DNA of 64,000 nt from Alphaproteobacteria bacterium (GTDB lineage Bacteria; Pseudomonadota; Alphaproteobacteria; DSM-16000; Inquilinaceae). The notes beneath the pieces were generated by a model that saw only the letters and a program-made list of their open reading frames with translations, searched no databases and had not been told where the DNA came from. This document shows, one piece after another, positions 9,544-18,164 of this stretch; positions within the stretch are counted from its first letter, which is position 1, and each line of letters opens with the position of its first letter. Both the position numbers and the translations under genes were made by a program. The DNA is taken from positions 1 to 64,000 of the forward strand of contig JANQGH010000091.1 of assembly GCA_028277405.1 (NCBI GenBank). The letters are read 5' to 3'.

Positions 9544-9921
9544 ATGGGCAACGCTCTGATCACGATTATCCAGGTCTATGGCGCCTTGGGCGGGTTGGTT
9601 GCCATTGCCTTCCTGTTTTGGGGCGTCGACCGGATCGCACCCGACGCACGCGGCGCCTACGTTTTTCGGCCGCTGCTGATCCCCGGTGTGGTGCTGCTGT
9701 GGCCGCTCGTGCTTTGGCGCTGGCAAGTTTTGGAGCGCGAACGCGACGTCGCCCAGCGCCGCCACAAACCACCCCGCCGGTCGCAGGACGTCTTCGCCGC
9801 CCTGCTCGCGCTCGCCATCCCGATCATTCTCGTGGTGGCCCTGCTGATCCGTCAGCAGGGGCCATTCGAATGGCCGGCGCAGGAGATTGAGCAAGCCTCG
9901 ACAGAGGAGGCCAGCCAGTGA
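9544..9921 (+). CDS. Small membrane protein of redox operon
   Basis: 125 residues with three hydrophobic stretches: two near the N-terminus (about residues 5-27 and 40-57, around a VLLWPLVLWRWQ motif) and one near 82-100. A basic loop ERERDVAQRRHKPPRRSQD lies between. The C-terminus is acidic. I recognise no family. The gene is first in a tight four-gene operon and its stop overlaps the GTG start of the ferric-reductase/Rieske gene by four bases, implying coupled translation and a shared complex. Confidence 0.7.
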   Translation: MGNALITIIQVYGALGGLVAIAFLFWGVDRIAPDARGAYVFRPLLIPGVVLLWPLVLWRWQVLERERDVAQRRHKPPRRSQDVFAALLALAIPIILVVALLIRQQGPFEWPAQEIEQASTEEASQ

Positions 9922-10967
9922 GCGTGAAGTACATCCCCGTTCAGTGGAACTTCAACAAGTACTTCTACGACCTTGTTCTGCTGATCTGCGTCGCGGTTTA
10001 CATCCTCGTCTTCATTCGGATCGGCACGCCCGAGGCCGGCGTGACCCGACCGATCGACGGCGCCATCATCCGCATGCGTGCGTTTGGCACCTGTGCCTTT
10101 CTGATGCTGACGGTCATCTTGTGCATCGGGCCGTTGGCGCGGCTGGATCGGCGCTTCCTGCCGCTGCTTTACAACCGTCGGCACTTCGGCGTTCTCACCT
10201 TCCTGGTCGCGCTGACGCACGTCGTCTATGTGCTGAACTGGTACTATGCCTTCAGCGATATCTCGCCGGTCGTGGGCTTGCTGACCACCAGCGAGACCTC
10301 GGGCCAACTTTTGGGCTTTCCCTTCGAATGGTTCGGCATGCTGGCGCTGGTCATCCTGGCGATCCTGGCCTTCACCAGCCACGATTTCTGGCTCGCCTTC
10401 CTGTCTGCGCCGGTTTGGAAACGGCTGCACCTGCTGATCTATGTCGCCTATGCTGCCGCCGTCGCCCATTTCGCGCTGGGCTACCTGCAGGACGCGACCA
10501 ACCCCTTCTTCATGATCGTCGCCGGTGGCGGCGCCGTGATGGTGTCGGTTCTGCATCTCGCCGCCGGGCTCAAGGCGTCGGCCGACGGTGAGCAGGCCCA
10601 CAAAGGCGAGTGGATTGAGGTTGGCGATCCGACGGTCATCCCGGACGGCCGGGCGATCATCGTTCGGATCAAGGGCAATGAACGGGCGGCCATCTTCCGC
10701 AACGGCGATGCCCTGTCGGCCGTGTCCAACGCGTGTGCTCATCAGAACGGTCCGCTTGGCGAGGGGCGCATCATCGATGGCTGCATCACCTGTCCCTGGC
10801 ACGGGTTCCAATACCGGCCGGAGGATGGCTGTGCCCCGGCGCCGTTCACCGAAAAGATCCCGACCTACGATCTGAGGCTCGAAGGCGACACGCTTTTGAT
10901 CGCGGCCAAGGCCCATCCGCCTGGTACGAAGGTCGATCCTCTGACCGTCCCGGAGCGTGACGCATGA
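9918..10967 (+). CDS. Ferric-reductase-like membrane protein with C-terminal Rieske domain
   Basis: 349 residues. The first 230 form about six membrane helices of the ferric-reductase-like (FRD) type with histidines placed as heme ligands: YNRRHFG, LTHVVYVLN, KRLHLLIYV and AVAHFALG. Residues about 235-330 are a Rieske [2Fe-2S] domain with NACAHQNGPLGEG and CITCPWHGFQYRPEDG. This gives a likely electron route between heme b in the membrane and a cytoplasmic or periplasmic iron-sulfur centre. The usual FAD/NAD module of ferric reductases is absent and the Rieske domain takes its place. The start is GTG, overlapping the previous stop. The ATG of the next gene overlaps its stop. Confidence 0.85.
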   Translation: MSVKYIPVQWNFNKYFYDLVLLICVAVYILVFIRIGTPEAGVTRPIDGAIIRMRAFGTCAFLMLTVILCIGPLARLDRRFLPLLYNRRHFGVLTFLVALTHVVYVLNWYYAFSDISPVVGLLTTSETSGQLLGFPFEWFGMLALVILAILAFTSHDFWLAFLSAPVWKRLHLLIYVAYAAAVAHFALGYLQDATNPFFMIVAGGGAVMVSVLHLAAGLKASADGEQAHKGEWIEVGDPTVIPDGRAIIVRIKGNERAAIFRNGDALSAVSNACAHQNGPLGEGRIIDGCITCPWHGFQYRPEDGCAPAPFTEKIPTYDLRLEGDTLLIAAKAHPPGTKVDPLTVPERDA

Positions 10968-11725
10968 GCAACAAGCGCGACGACAGCTTTTTCATCGGCT
11001 GGGCCGCGCCGCCCAGCCCCTTGCGTTGGTTCATGGTGGCGGTCGCCGGTTTCCTGATCGTCCTGTTCGCCTTTTCAGCCTACGTCATTGCCGCGACCCA
11101 GGCCGATCCGGGCGGCGGATCGTTCCGCTTTGACTGGGGGCGCCAGAACGTCGTCGGCGTCCTGTCCCTCGATCCCTATCCCGTTATCCACGTGACCGAG
11201 AGCGAGCGGTTTCCGGCCGGCCACGCGCTCTTGCTGTCCGGCAACGGCAAGCGCGGTGTGCAAGAGCGGGCCGAACCGCTTGATGGCCAACTGGTCCAGG
11301 CCTCCGGCGTGATCATCAATCGTGGCGACATCGATATGCTGCAGGTCCGCAACGGCGAAGCGGGCTTGAGCGCGGCGGAGGGCGATGCCGCCACGCCGAT
11401 TGAGAGCGAGGATCTGGGCCGTTGGCGCATCGCCGGCGAGATCTGCGACGGCAAGTGCTACACGGGTGCTATGCGGCCGGGCCAGGGCCTGGCCCATCGG
11501 GCCTGTGCCAATTTCTGCATCATTGGCGGTGTGCCGCCGATCTTCGTCAGCACGGTGCCCGTGGAGGGTGAGGAGTTCCTGCTGCTGGCCGGCCCCGACG
11601 GCGGCCCTATACCGGACGAACTGATGGCCCAGGCCGCGATCTTGCTGGAAATCGAAGGCCAAGTCGAACGGCTGGGCGACCTGCTCGTCTTCCAGGTCGA
11701 CCCCGACACGATTTCCGTGTTCTAG
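10964..11725 (+). CDS. Membrane-anchored protein with paired-cysteine motif
   Basis: 253 residues. One helix at about 22-45 anchors a large domain, probably periplasmic. The conserved-looking core is ICDGKCYTGAMRPGQG, then HRACANFCIIGGVPP, giving four cysteines and a His that could bind a metal or form disulfides. Similar C-x-x-x-C and HRxCxxxC blocks occur in uncharacterised proteins beside membrane redox enzymes (recalled, not checked). Overlaps the FRD/Rieske gene by four bases and is followed after two bases by the 75-residue protein, so it is probably a subunit of the same complex. Confidence 0.7.
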   Translation: MSNKRDDSFFIGWAAPPSPLRWFMVAVAGFLIVLFAFSAYVIAATQADPGGGSFRFDWGRQNVVGVLSLDPYPVIHVTESERFPAGHALLLSGNGKRGVQERAEPLDGQLVQASGVIINRGDIDMLQVRNGEAGLSAAEGDAATPIESEDLGRWRIAGEICDGKCYTGAMRPGQGLAHRACANFCIIGGVPPIFVSTVPVEGEEFLLLAGPDGGPIPDELMAQAAILLEIEGQVERLGDLLVFQVDPDTISVF

Positions 11726-11727
11726 CC

Positions 11728-11955
11728 ATGAAGCCCGTCCACATCGTCGGCTTGGTCTTGTTCGCCATTCTGTGCGTGCTGGTCTGGCTCGCCTATGACC
11801 AGGTGACAGTGCTAAGAGGCACCGTGTATTGGGAGTTCCGGTATCTGATCTTGGGGGTGGTGGTTTTCCTGGCTCTGTCGCTCGTCCAATGGATCTGGGG
11901 TAAGGTTGCCGACAGAAAGCCTTCCGCCGAAAAGCTTGAACCGGGCGACGCCTGA
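11728..11955 (+). CDS. Small two-helix membrane protein
   Basis: 75 residues, two hydrophobic helices (about 5-24 and 38-60) separated by a short loop, with a basic then acidic tail. Last gene of the redox operon, two bases after the paired-cysteine protein. Size and topology resemble small accessory subunits of membrane oxidoreductases. No family recognised. Confidence 0.65.
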   Translation: MKPVHIVGLVLFAILCVLVWLAYDQVTVLRGTVYWEFRYLILGVVVFLALSLVQWIWGKVADRKPSAEKLEPGDA

Positions 11956-12024
11956 ACCTCAACCGGATCGCAAGCCCGTGCCATCGGCGGCTTTCGTGCC
12001 TGATCATCTGAGAAAAGAACAACC

Positions 12025-12486
12025 GTGCTGAAATCGATCCATCCGCTGCTGACCGCCGATCTGCTTCATGTCCTGCGCGCCATGGGGCATGGGGACGAGC
12101 TTGTGGTCGTCGACTCGAACTTCCCGGTCACATCGGTTGCAGCGACGACCGTGCGCCGGCGTCCGGTCCTGCTTGCTGGCGCCAATGTGGTCGAGGCGTG
12201 CGCGGCCATCCTGTCTGTCCTGCCCATCGACACCTTCGTCGATCAAGCGGCGTGGCGCATGGAGGTGGTTGGCGATCCTGCCGCCTGGCCCGAGGTTCAG
12301 CGCGAGGTTCAGGAAGTTCTGGACGCGGCCGAAGGCCGTTCGAGGCCGCTGGCGTCCTTGGAGCGCCTGGCGTTTTACGAACAGGCCAAACGGGCCTTCG
12401 CCGTGGTCGGCACGTCGGAGGAACGTTCCTATGGCTGCTTTATCTTCAAAAAGGGTATTGTTCTCCCTGACGGCAGCACCGCTTGA
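12025..12486 (+). CDS. RbsD/FucU family sugar mutarotase
   Basis: 153 residues from GTG. The opening MLKSIHPLLTADLLHVLRAM, the HGDELVVVDSNFP segment holding the catalytic His, and the ending GCFIFKKGIVLPDG are diagnostic for RbsD/FucU. These cytoplasmic enzymes speed the exchange of sugar anomers (ribose, fucose and others). The gene lies 40 bp before mtnA on the same strand, which suggests it prepares the anomer used by the methylthioribose kinase encoded opposite. It could equally serve a fucose- or ribose-like sugar. Confidence 0.85.
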   Translation: MLKSIHPLLTADLLHVLRAMGHGDELVVVDSNFPVTSVAATTVRRRPVLLAGANVVEACAAILSVLPIDTFVDQAAWRMEVVGDPAAWPEVQREVQEVLDAAEGRSRPLASLERLAFYEQAKRAFAVVGTSEERSYGCFIFKKGIVLPDGSTA

Positions 12487-12492
12487 TCTCGG

Positions 12493-12509
12493 CGGTGCGT
12501 TGCGCACCG
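12493..12509 (+). other. Hairpin just before mtnA ribosome site
   Basis: CGGTGCG and CGCACCG pair around a three-base loop, ending one base before the AAAGGAGG ribosome site of mtnA. It may modulate translation or mRNA stability between the two genes. There is no T-run, so it is not a terminator. Confidence 0.35.
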
Positions 12510-12525
12510 AAAGGAGGGCGAGACC

Positions 12526-13629
12526 ATGCGTGTAAACGGCCGGGCGATGCGGACCATCTGGCTCAACGACAATGGCTGGGCCGTTGATATCATTGACCAA
12601 ACGCGGCTGCCCCATGCGTTTGAGATCGTCACCCTAAAGACGCCGGAAGAGGCAGCCCATGCCATCAAGCACATGCTGGTTCGCGGCGCGCCGCTGATCG
12701 GCGCCACCGCCGCCTACGGCATGGCGCTCGCGATGCACCGGGACACATCCGACGCCAGCATTTCGCACGCCTATGACGTCCTGCTCGAAACCCGCCCGAC
12801 CGCGTCAAACCTGCGCTGGGCGCTCGATCGTGTGCGCGCCGCGCTGGTCCCGCTGCGACCGGACGAGCGGGAGGAAGCGGCGTACCGGCTGGCCGTGGAT
12901 CTGGCCGACGAAGACGTTGCCATCAACGCCGATATCGGCCGCCACGGGCTGCCGATCATCACGGCGATCGCCGAGGCCAAGGGCGGCGAGCCGATCAACA
13001 TCCTGACCCATTGCAACGCAGGCTGGCTGGCGACGGTGGATTGGGGCACGGCGACGGCGCCCATCTACATGGCCCACGACGCCGGCATCCCGGTCCATGT
13101 CTGGGTCGACGAGACCAGGCCGCGCAACCAGGGCGCGTACCTAACCGCGTGGGAGCTGGCCAATCACGGCGTGCCGCACACCGTGATCGTCGACAATGCG
13201 GGCGGGCATCTCATGCAGCATGGCCTGGTCGACATGTGCATCACCGGCACCGATCGAACGACGGCGACCGGGGATGTCTGCAACAAGATCGGCACGTACC
13301 TGAAAGCCTTGGCCGCCCACGACAACGGCGTGCCGTTCTATGTCGGCTTGCCGTCGCCGACCATCGACTTTTCCATCAGCGACGGCGTCGCGGAAATCCC
13401 CATCGAGCAACGCTCAGCCGACGAGGTCACCCACATTCCCGGCCGCTTGGAGAACGGTGAGATCGCGACGGTCCAGATCACGCCGGATGCCAGCCCCGCG
13501 GCGAACTACGCCTTCGACGTGACGCCCGCGCGGCTGGTCACGGGGCTGATCACCGAACGCGGCGTGGCCGAGGCCTCGCGCGAGAGCATCGCCGCCTTGT
13601 TTCCCGAACGCATCAGGCAAAGCGCCTGA
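12526..13629 (+). CDS. mtnA: S-methyl-5-thioribose-1-phosphate isomerase
   Basis: 367 residues, the usual family length. Converts methylthioribose-1-phosphate to methylthioribulose-1-phosphate in methionine salvage. Visible motifs: KHMLVRGAPLIGATAAYG (phosphate-binding region), ILTHCNAGWLATVDWGTA with the active-site Cys, and GTDRTTATGDVCNKIGTY with the active-site Asp. The start at 12526 has an AAAGGAGG site eight bases upstream; an internal ATG seven codons later is less likely. Ends four bases from the end of mtnK on the other strand. No mtnB, mtnC or mtnD is seen nearby, so the classical downstream salvage branch is not encoded here. Confidence 0.95.
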   Translation: MRVNGRAMRTIWLNDNGWAVDIIDQTRLPHAFEIVTLKTPEEAAHAIKHMLVRGAPLIGATAAYGMALAMHRDTSDASISHAYDVLLETRPTASNLRWALDRVRAALVPLRPDEREEAAYRLAVDLADEDVAINADIGRHGLPIITAIAEAKGGEPINILTHCNAGWLATVDWGTATAPIYMAHDAGIPVHVWVDETRPRNQGAYLTAWELANHGVPHTVIVDNAGGHLMQHGLVDMCITGTDRTTATGDVCNKIGTYLKALAAHDNGVPFYVGLPSPTIDFSISDGVAEIPIEQRSADEVTHIPGRLENGEIATVQITPDASPAANYAFDVTPARLVTGLITERGVAEASRESIAALFPERIRQSA

Positions 13630-13632
13630 GCG

Positions 13633-14922
13633 TTAGCCCGCGGCCGCCGCGACCTCTCTCGCCCGTCTCGTCACGGCCGTGATGTCGTTGAAACTGCCGG
13701 TTTCCAGCACCAGTTCACGGGCCAGCGACAGGCATTTGCGTTCACACTTGGCGCGGATGTCCGGGTCCTCGATCCATTCCAGATCGATGTTGTGGGCCAA
13801 ACCCAGGATGCGCCGGATCATCTTGGCGCCGGCAAAGCCCAGCGCGTCGTGCAGCAGGACGTCCATGAACCGCTCGCGCTCCTCGGCCAATGCGCTTCGG
13901 CCGGCCTCGTCCGCGAACAGGTCGTGGGGATAGCCGTCGCCGGTTCCTTCCGCTTCCCAAAACTCGATGAACCGAGCACGAAATCCGGTCCAAAAGGCCT
14001 CGACCGTCTCCAGCACCCAAGCCTGATACTCGGCCCTCGGCGTTTCGGAGGGGCGGCCCTCCGCGGCATGGCCGTCCTGGGCAAAATAGTTGATCAGCAA
14101 ATTGCCGATGACCGCGCCGAGATCGAACCCTCGTGGGCCGTAGAACGCAAATTCGGGATCGATGATCCTGGTGTCGTCCGGCGTCAGCATGACCGACCCG
14201 GTGTGCAGGTCGCCGTGTAAGAGCGCCTCGGTTGAGCCCATGAATTTCAGCTTCAGGCGCGAGATCGCCAGTTTCAATTCGCTGTCGGCCTCGAATGCTG
14301 CCTTGACCGGGTCCAGTTGCGGGCTGGTCCAGCGATTGCGCTCGTTCTGGCGATAGGGGTCGGTAAAGATCAGATCCTCGGTGATGCGGCACAGCTCCGT
14401 ATTGCCGGCAAACACCGCGACTCGCTGCTTCACCTCCTCTGCCGGCAGATACAGGGTCGAGGTCTTGAACAGGGTTTGGGCGCAGTATTCGGCGATGTCG
14501 CTCGCGAATTTGGGATAGACGACACCGTTGATCATGCCCTGTCGCATGATGATGTGCGGGCTCAGCTTCTCCATCACGATCGCGAACATCTCCGGATCGT
14601 AATGGTAAACCTCCGGGATCAGCCGGCCGACATGCCGTCCGTGATCGACCATGCATTCATGCTCGAAGAACGCCCGTTCCAGCGGCATCGGCCAGTCCGG
14701 CCCGACCAGCCGAACGTAGGGCAGGGACTGCTTCACACAGCAGGACCCGTCCGGCCCGTCGACCAGGAACACAAGGTTCAAATTGCCGTCGCCGACCTCG
14801 CCAACCGACCAAGCCGTCGGTTCTCCCCCAAGCCGTTGGCTCATAGATGGCAAAGCAGCGACGAACGCCTTCACGCCTGCCTCATCCAGGGGATGATAAC
14901 CTTCCGGTGTCTGTAGCTGCAT
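13633..14922 (-). CDS. mtnK: 5-methylthioribose kinase
   Basis: 429 residues, aminoglycoside-phosphotransferase fold. Phosphorylates C1 of methylthioribose using ATP. Motifs: VGDGNLNLVFLVDG (nucleotide loop), CVKQSLPYVRLVG (the ATP-binding Lys), EALLHGDLHTGSVM (catalytic Asp) and IIDPEFAFYGPRGFD (metal-binding DxE). The gene is convergent with mtnA and divergent from the ABC transporter operon; the latter shares its 254-bp upstream region, a hint of common control. Confidence 0.95.
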   Translation of the reverse strand: MQLQTPEGYHPLDEAGVKAFVAALPSMSQRLGGEPTAWSVGEVGDGNLNLVFLVDGPDGSCCVKQSLPYVRLVGPDWPMPLERAFFEHECMVDHGRHVGRLIPEVYHYDPEMFAIVMEKLSPHIIMRQGMINGVVYPKFASDIAEYCAQTLFKTSTLYLPAEEVKQRVAVFAGNTELCRITEDLIFTDPYRQNERNRWTSPQLDPVKAAFEADSELKLAISRLKLKFMGSTEALLHGDLHTGSVMLTPDDTRIIDPEFAFYGPRGFDLGAVIGNLLINYFAQDGHAAEGRPSETPRAEYQAWVLETVEAFWTGFRARFIEFWEAEGTGDGYPHDLFADEAGRSALAEERERFMDVLLHDALGFAGAKMIRRILGLAHNIDLEWIEDPDIRAKCERKCLSLARELVLETGSFNDITAVTRRAREVAAAAG

Positions 14923-14957
14923 GACGCCTTTATTGGTTGTTGCTAACTGCTCATCTG

Positions 14958-14975
14958 CCCCTAACCCGATAGGGG
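14958..14975. promoter_or_regulatory. Inverted repeat in mtnK / transporter divergent region
   Basis: CCCCTA and TAGGGG are separated by six bases, 36 bp upstream of the mtnK start and about 200 bp before the first permease gene. A shorter palindrome, TTAC-CA-GTAA, lies at 14986-14995. Either could be an operator for a regulator of both transcripts. No regulator gene sits next to them. Confidence 0.3.
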
Positions 14976-15176
14976 GTTGAAGTTATTACCAGTAAACCGG
15001 ACACGGGCTTGACAATCCTGAGGCCTGTGACGAACCTTCCTCACAACAAGAAACAATTCAACGTCCTTTTGCCGGCATCGCAAAAACGGTCGGCTCAGAC
15101 GAAGAATGCGGGAGGTGTTTCGGGGTGACCAACGCGGACGCGCGCCCTCACGTGACCAGTCACCGGTTCGCCGTTC

Positions 15177-16163
15177 GTGGCCGGTAGCTTGCCCCAGCCG
15201 CCCGGGGGCGGGGTGCCGCCCGATTGGTTCCAAAACCGGCGCCGGCGTGGCTTTCACCTCGTGCCCAGATGGGTGCCGGCGGTTATGGTGGGCATCCCGA
15301 TCCTGGTGATCGTTCTGATCGTCATCTACCCGACGATCTGGATGTTCTACCACGCGTTCCACGACACCAACATGATGAGCCTGTTTCGACAGGACTGGCA
15401 GCCGGTCGGCTTTCAGAACTTCGAGGCGGTGCTGACGTCGGAGCGGTTTCGGAACTCGCTTTGGCACCTGGCGATCTACCTCACCTTCGGCGCCTGCCTG
15501 CAGGTGGTCCTGGGCACGATCCTGGCGCTGATTCTCTACGAATCCGTCAAGACCGGCTGGATGCGCGTGGTGCTGCTGATCATCATGGTGCTGCCCATGA
15601 TGCTGCCGCCCTCGATCACCGGCATCCTGTGGCGGTTTTTGCTGCAGGCCTCGAATGGGGCGGTGAACCACATCCTGCTGAATGTCGGCATCCTCGAGGG
15701 CACCGAACGCATCGACTGGTTTTCCGTCGATCTGTCGCTGTGGTCGCTGGTGATTGCTGACACTTGGCAATGGACAGCACTGCCGCTGCTGATCGTGTTC
15801 TCAGGCCGGGTGTCGCTGCCGCCGGCGGTCTATGAAGCGGCGAAGGTCGACGGCGCCTCCGGCTATCAGGTCATGCGGCGCCTGACCTTGCCGATGCTGC
15901 GCGAGATCATCGCGATCGCCTTCATCCTGCGCTTCATGGACGCCTACAAGTTCGTCGACAAGGTCTATGTCATGACCTCCGGCGGGCCCGCCCAGTCCAG
16001 CGAACTGCCGGTCTATATCGCCTTCCAGACTGGTATCCGCGAGTTCCAGGTAGGCCTCGCCGCCGGCTACGCCATCATCATCTTTGTCGGCGCCGCGCTG
16101 ATCATCACCCTGTTTCTGCAATATCTGAAACGAGTGATGCGCAATGCCGGCGTGGTGGATTAG
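15177..16163 (+). CDS. Carbohydrate ABC transporter permease (MalF/GlpP type)
   Basis: 328 residues, six predicted helices after a cytoplasmic N-terminus rich in Pro and Arg. The start is taken as GTG at 15177; the true start may be a little different because no good ribosome site is seen. The EAA loop that docks on the ATPase is visible as YEAAKVDGASGYQVMRRLTLP. First gene of an operon with a second permease, two ATPases and a binding protein, the gene content of the rhizobial glycerol importer GlpSTPQV. Substrate is not fixed by the sequence. Confidence 0.9.
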   Translation: MAGSLPQPPGGGVPPDWFQNRRRRGFHLVPRWVPAVMVGIPILVIVLIVIYPTIWMFYHAFHDTNMMSLFRQDWQPVGFQNFEAVLTSERFRNSLWHLAIYLTFGACLQVVLGTILALILYESVKTGWMRVVLLIIMVLPMMLPPSITGILWRFLLQASNGAVNHILLNVGILEGTERIDWFSVDLSLWSLVIADTWQWTALPLLIVFSGRVSLPPAVYEAAKVDGASGYQVMRRLTLPMLREIIAIAFILRFMDAYKFVDKVYVMTSGGPAQSSELPVYIAFQTGIREFQVGLAAGYAIIIFVGAALIITLFLQYLKRVMRNAGVVD

Positions 16164-16175
16164 CGGGGGCGGATA

Positions 16176-17042
16176 ATGGCAATGTCCCGAACCGCGGCTT
16201 CGGCCGGCCAGCCCAACTACCGGCTCATCCGCTACGTGCTTTTGGCCTTTCTGGTCATCTGGCTCGTCTTCACCCTATTCCCGCTCTATTTCGCGGTCAT
16301 CACGGCCCTGAAGCCGGTCGAAGAGATCAACCGGATGGTGCCGACCTTCTGGCCGGAGACGTTCCGCATCGACAATTTCTCCGGCATCTTCGCCGATCCG
16401 GGCAGCCTGAAATCGCTGATCGACTCGATCATCATCGCGTCCGCCAACACGGCCTTGTCCTTGGTTCTGGGCACGCTGGCCGGCTACGCGCTGGCGCGCT
16501 ATCTGCGTGGCGCGCTGGGCGAGAACCTGGCGTTCTTCATCCTCTCGCAACGCATGTTCCCGCCAGTCGCCATTCTGATTCCGATCTTCTTTCTGTTCGA
16601 TGCCACCCCCTGGGGGACCGACAGCTACATCACGCTGATCCTGCTCTATCTGGTCTTCAACATGCCGCTGGCGACCTGGCTGATGATGGTGTTCTTCCGC
16701 GACGCGCCGAAGGAGCTTGAGGAGGCCGCCTATCTGGATGGCTACACCCCGCTGCGTGCCTTCTTCAAGGTCACCTTGCCGCTGGTCGTGCCGGGCATGA
16801 TCTCGGTCGCGATGCTGTGCTGGATCTTTGCCTGGAACGAGTATCTGTTCGCCAATCTGCTGACCGGCACCACGGTCAAAACCTTCCCCGTGCACATCCC
16901 AACCTTCGTGGCGGGCAGCCAGACCTTGTGGAACTTCGTCATGGCCTTCTCGCTGGTGGCCATGCTGCCGCCGGTGATCCTGTTCATCATCCTGCGCCGC
17001 TACATGGTGCGCGGCCTGTCGCTCGGCGTCGTGAAGGGCTGA
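16176..17042 (+). CDS. Carbohydrate ABC transporter permease (MalG/GlpQ type)
   Basis: 288 residues with six helices. The EAA loop reads EEAAYLDGYTPLRAFFKVTL. It pairs with the preceding permease to form the inner-membrane channel, 12 bp downstream of it. Two possible starts (16176 and 16182) differ by two residues. Confidence 0.9.
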   Translation: MAMSRTAASAGQPNYRLIRYVLLAFLVIWLVFTLFPLYFAVITALKPVEEINRMVPTFWPETFRIDNFSGIFADPGSLKSLIDSIIIASANTALSLVLGTLAGYALARYLRGALGENLAFFILSQRMFPPVAILIPIFFLFDATPWGTDSYITLILLYLVFNMPLATWLMMVFFRDAPKELEEAAYLDGYTPLRAFFKVTLPLVVPGMISVAMLCWIFAWNEYLFANLLTGTTVKTFPVHIPTFVAGSQTLWNFVMAFSLVAMLPPVILFIILRRYMVRGLSLGVVKG

Positions 17043-17048
17043 CCGGTC

Positions 17049-18161
17049 ATGGCGCGCCTGGTACTCGACGAGATTTGCAAGGGCTGGGACTTCCCGGTCT
17101 TGGACCGGCTGTCCCTGACGGTCGAGGAAGGTGAGTTTTTCGTCATCGTTGGCCCGTCTGGCATCGGCAAGACAACCCTGTTGCGCTGCGTCGCCGGTCT
17201 GGAAAGATTGGACGCCGGCAGGGTGTTCATCGGCGACCGGGACGCCACGACGATCAAACCCTATCGCCGTGGCGTGGCGATGACGTTCGAAAGCTACGCG
17301 CTCTACCCGCATCTCAGCGTGTACGAGAACATCGCCAGCCCGCTGCGGGCGCGCCGTCTGCCCAAGGCGACGATCGACCAGACGGTCGCCAGCGTTGCCT
17401 CTCTGTTGAAGATCGACCATCTGCTTGACCGGCGCCCCCACGAGGTTTCCGGCGGGCAGAAACAGCGGACCGCGCTTGGCCGCACGCTGGTCGCGAAGCC
17501 GGACATCTTCCTGCTCGACGAGCCGATCAGCCATCTCGACGCCAAGATCCGCCATGAGCTGCGGCGCCAATTCCACACGCTGGAGGAGTTGCGGCGCGTG
17601 GCGACGCTCTATGTCACCCACGACTACTCCGAGGCGCTGTCGCTTGGCGACCGCATCGGCGTGATGGGCAAGGGCGGTCTGATTCAGGTCGGCAGTCCGC
17701 GCGATGTCTTCGAAAACCCGGCTGATCTGTTCGCCGCGCGGGTGCTTGGCCAGCCATCGATCAACGAGTTCCAGGCGATGATCGAGCGCGACGCCAACGG
17801 CATTCACGTCTCGGTCGCGGACGGCGCTATCCGTTTTCCGCCGGCGGGGCCTCACGCGTCGGTGCTCGGGCGACGCCAGGACATGGGCATTTCCGTCGGC
17901 ATGCGTCCCCAACATCTGTCCGTCCTCCCTGAAGGCGCCGAGGCGAACCGTCCTACGGTGACGGGGTCCGTCGACGTTTACGAGGCGCTCGGTGCGACGG
18001 GCGTTCTGATCGCGAAAGTCGGGGATCAGCAGATGACGGTGATTACGCCGCCTGAGGCCCACTACCAGACCGGCGAACCGGTCCGCATTGCGCTGGACCG
18101 CGACCACTTTCTCTATTTCGATCGCGGCGATGGCCGAAATCTCATGGTGGGGCCGCACTGA
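17049..18161 (+). CDS. ABC transporter ATPase 1 (GlpS-like)
   Basis: 370 residues. Walker A GPSGIGKTT, signature SGGQKQRTALGR, Walker B IFLLDEPISHLD and a switch His in YVTHDYSEA, so it should hydrolyse ATP. The C-terminal 130 residues form the regulatory (TOBE/MalK-type) domain. FESYALYPHLSV replaces the more common FQSYALYPHMTV Q-loop text, with Glu where Gln normally contacts the metal. The same substitution is seen in the next gene, so the pair probably works as a heterodimer of a special subfamily, as GlpS/GlpT do. Confidence 0.9.
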   Translation: MARLVLDEICKGWDFPVLDRLSLTVEEGEFFVIVGPSGIGKTTLLRCVAGLERLDAGRVFIGDRDATTIKPYRRGVAMTFESYALYPHLSVYENIASPLRARRLPKATIDQTVASVASLLKIDHLLDRRPHEVSGGQKQRTALGRTLVAKPDIFLLDEPISHLDAKIRHELRRQFHTLEELRRVATLYVTHDYSEALSLGDRIGVMGKGGLIQVGSPRDVFENPADLFAARVLGQPSINEFQAMIERDANGIHVSVADGAIRFPPAGPHASVLGRRQDMGISVGMRPQHLSVLPEGAEANRPTVTGSVDVYEALGATGVLIAKVGDQQMTVITPPEAHYQTGEPVRIALDRDHFLYFDRGDGRNLMVGPH

Positions 18162-18164
18162 CAG

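Noticed and set aside
15009..15037. TTGACA upstream of the first permease gene as a sigma-70 promoter
   Set aside because: The -35 is perfect but the hexamer 17 bases on, GAACCT, is a poor -10, so the promoter is not supported.
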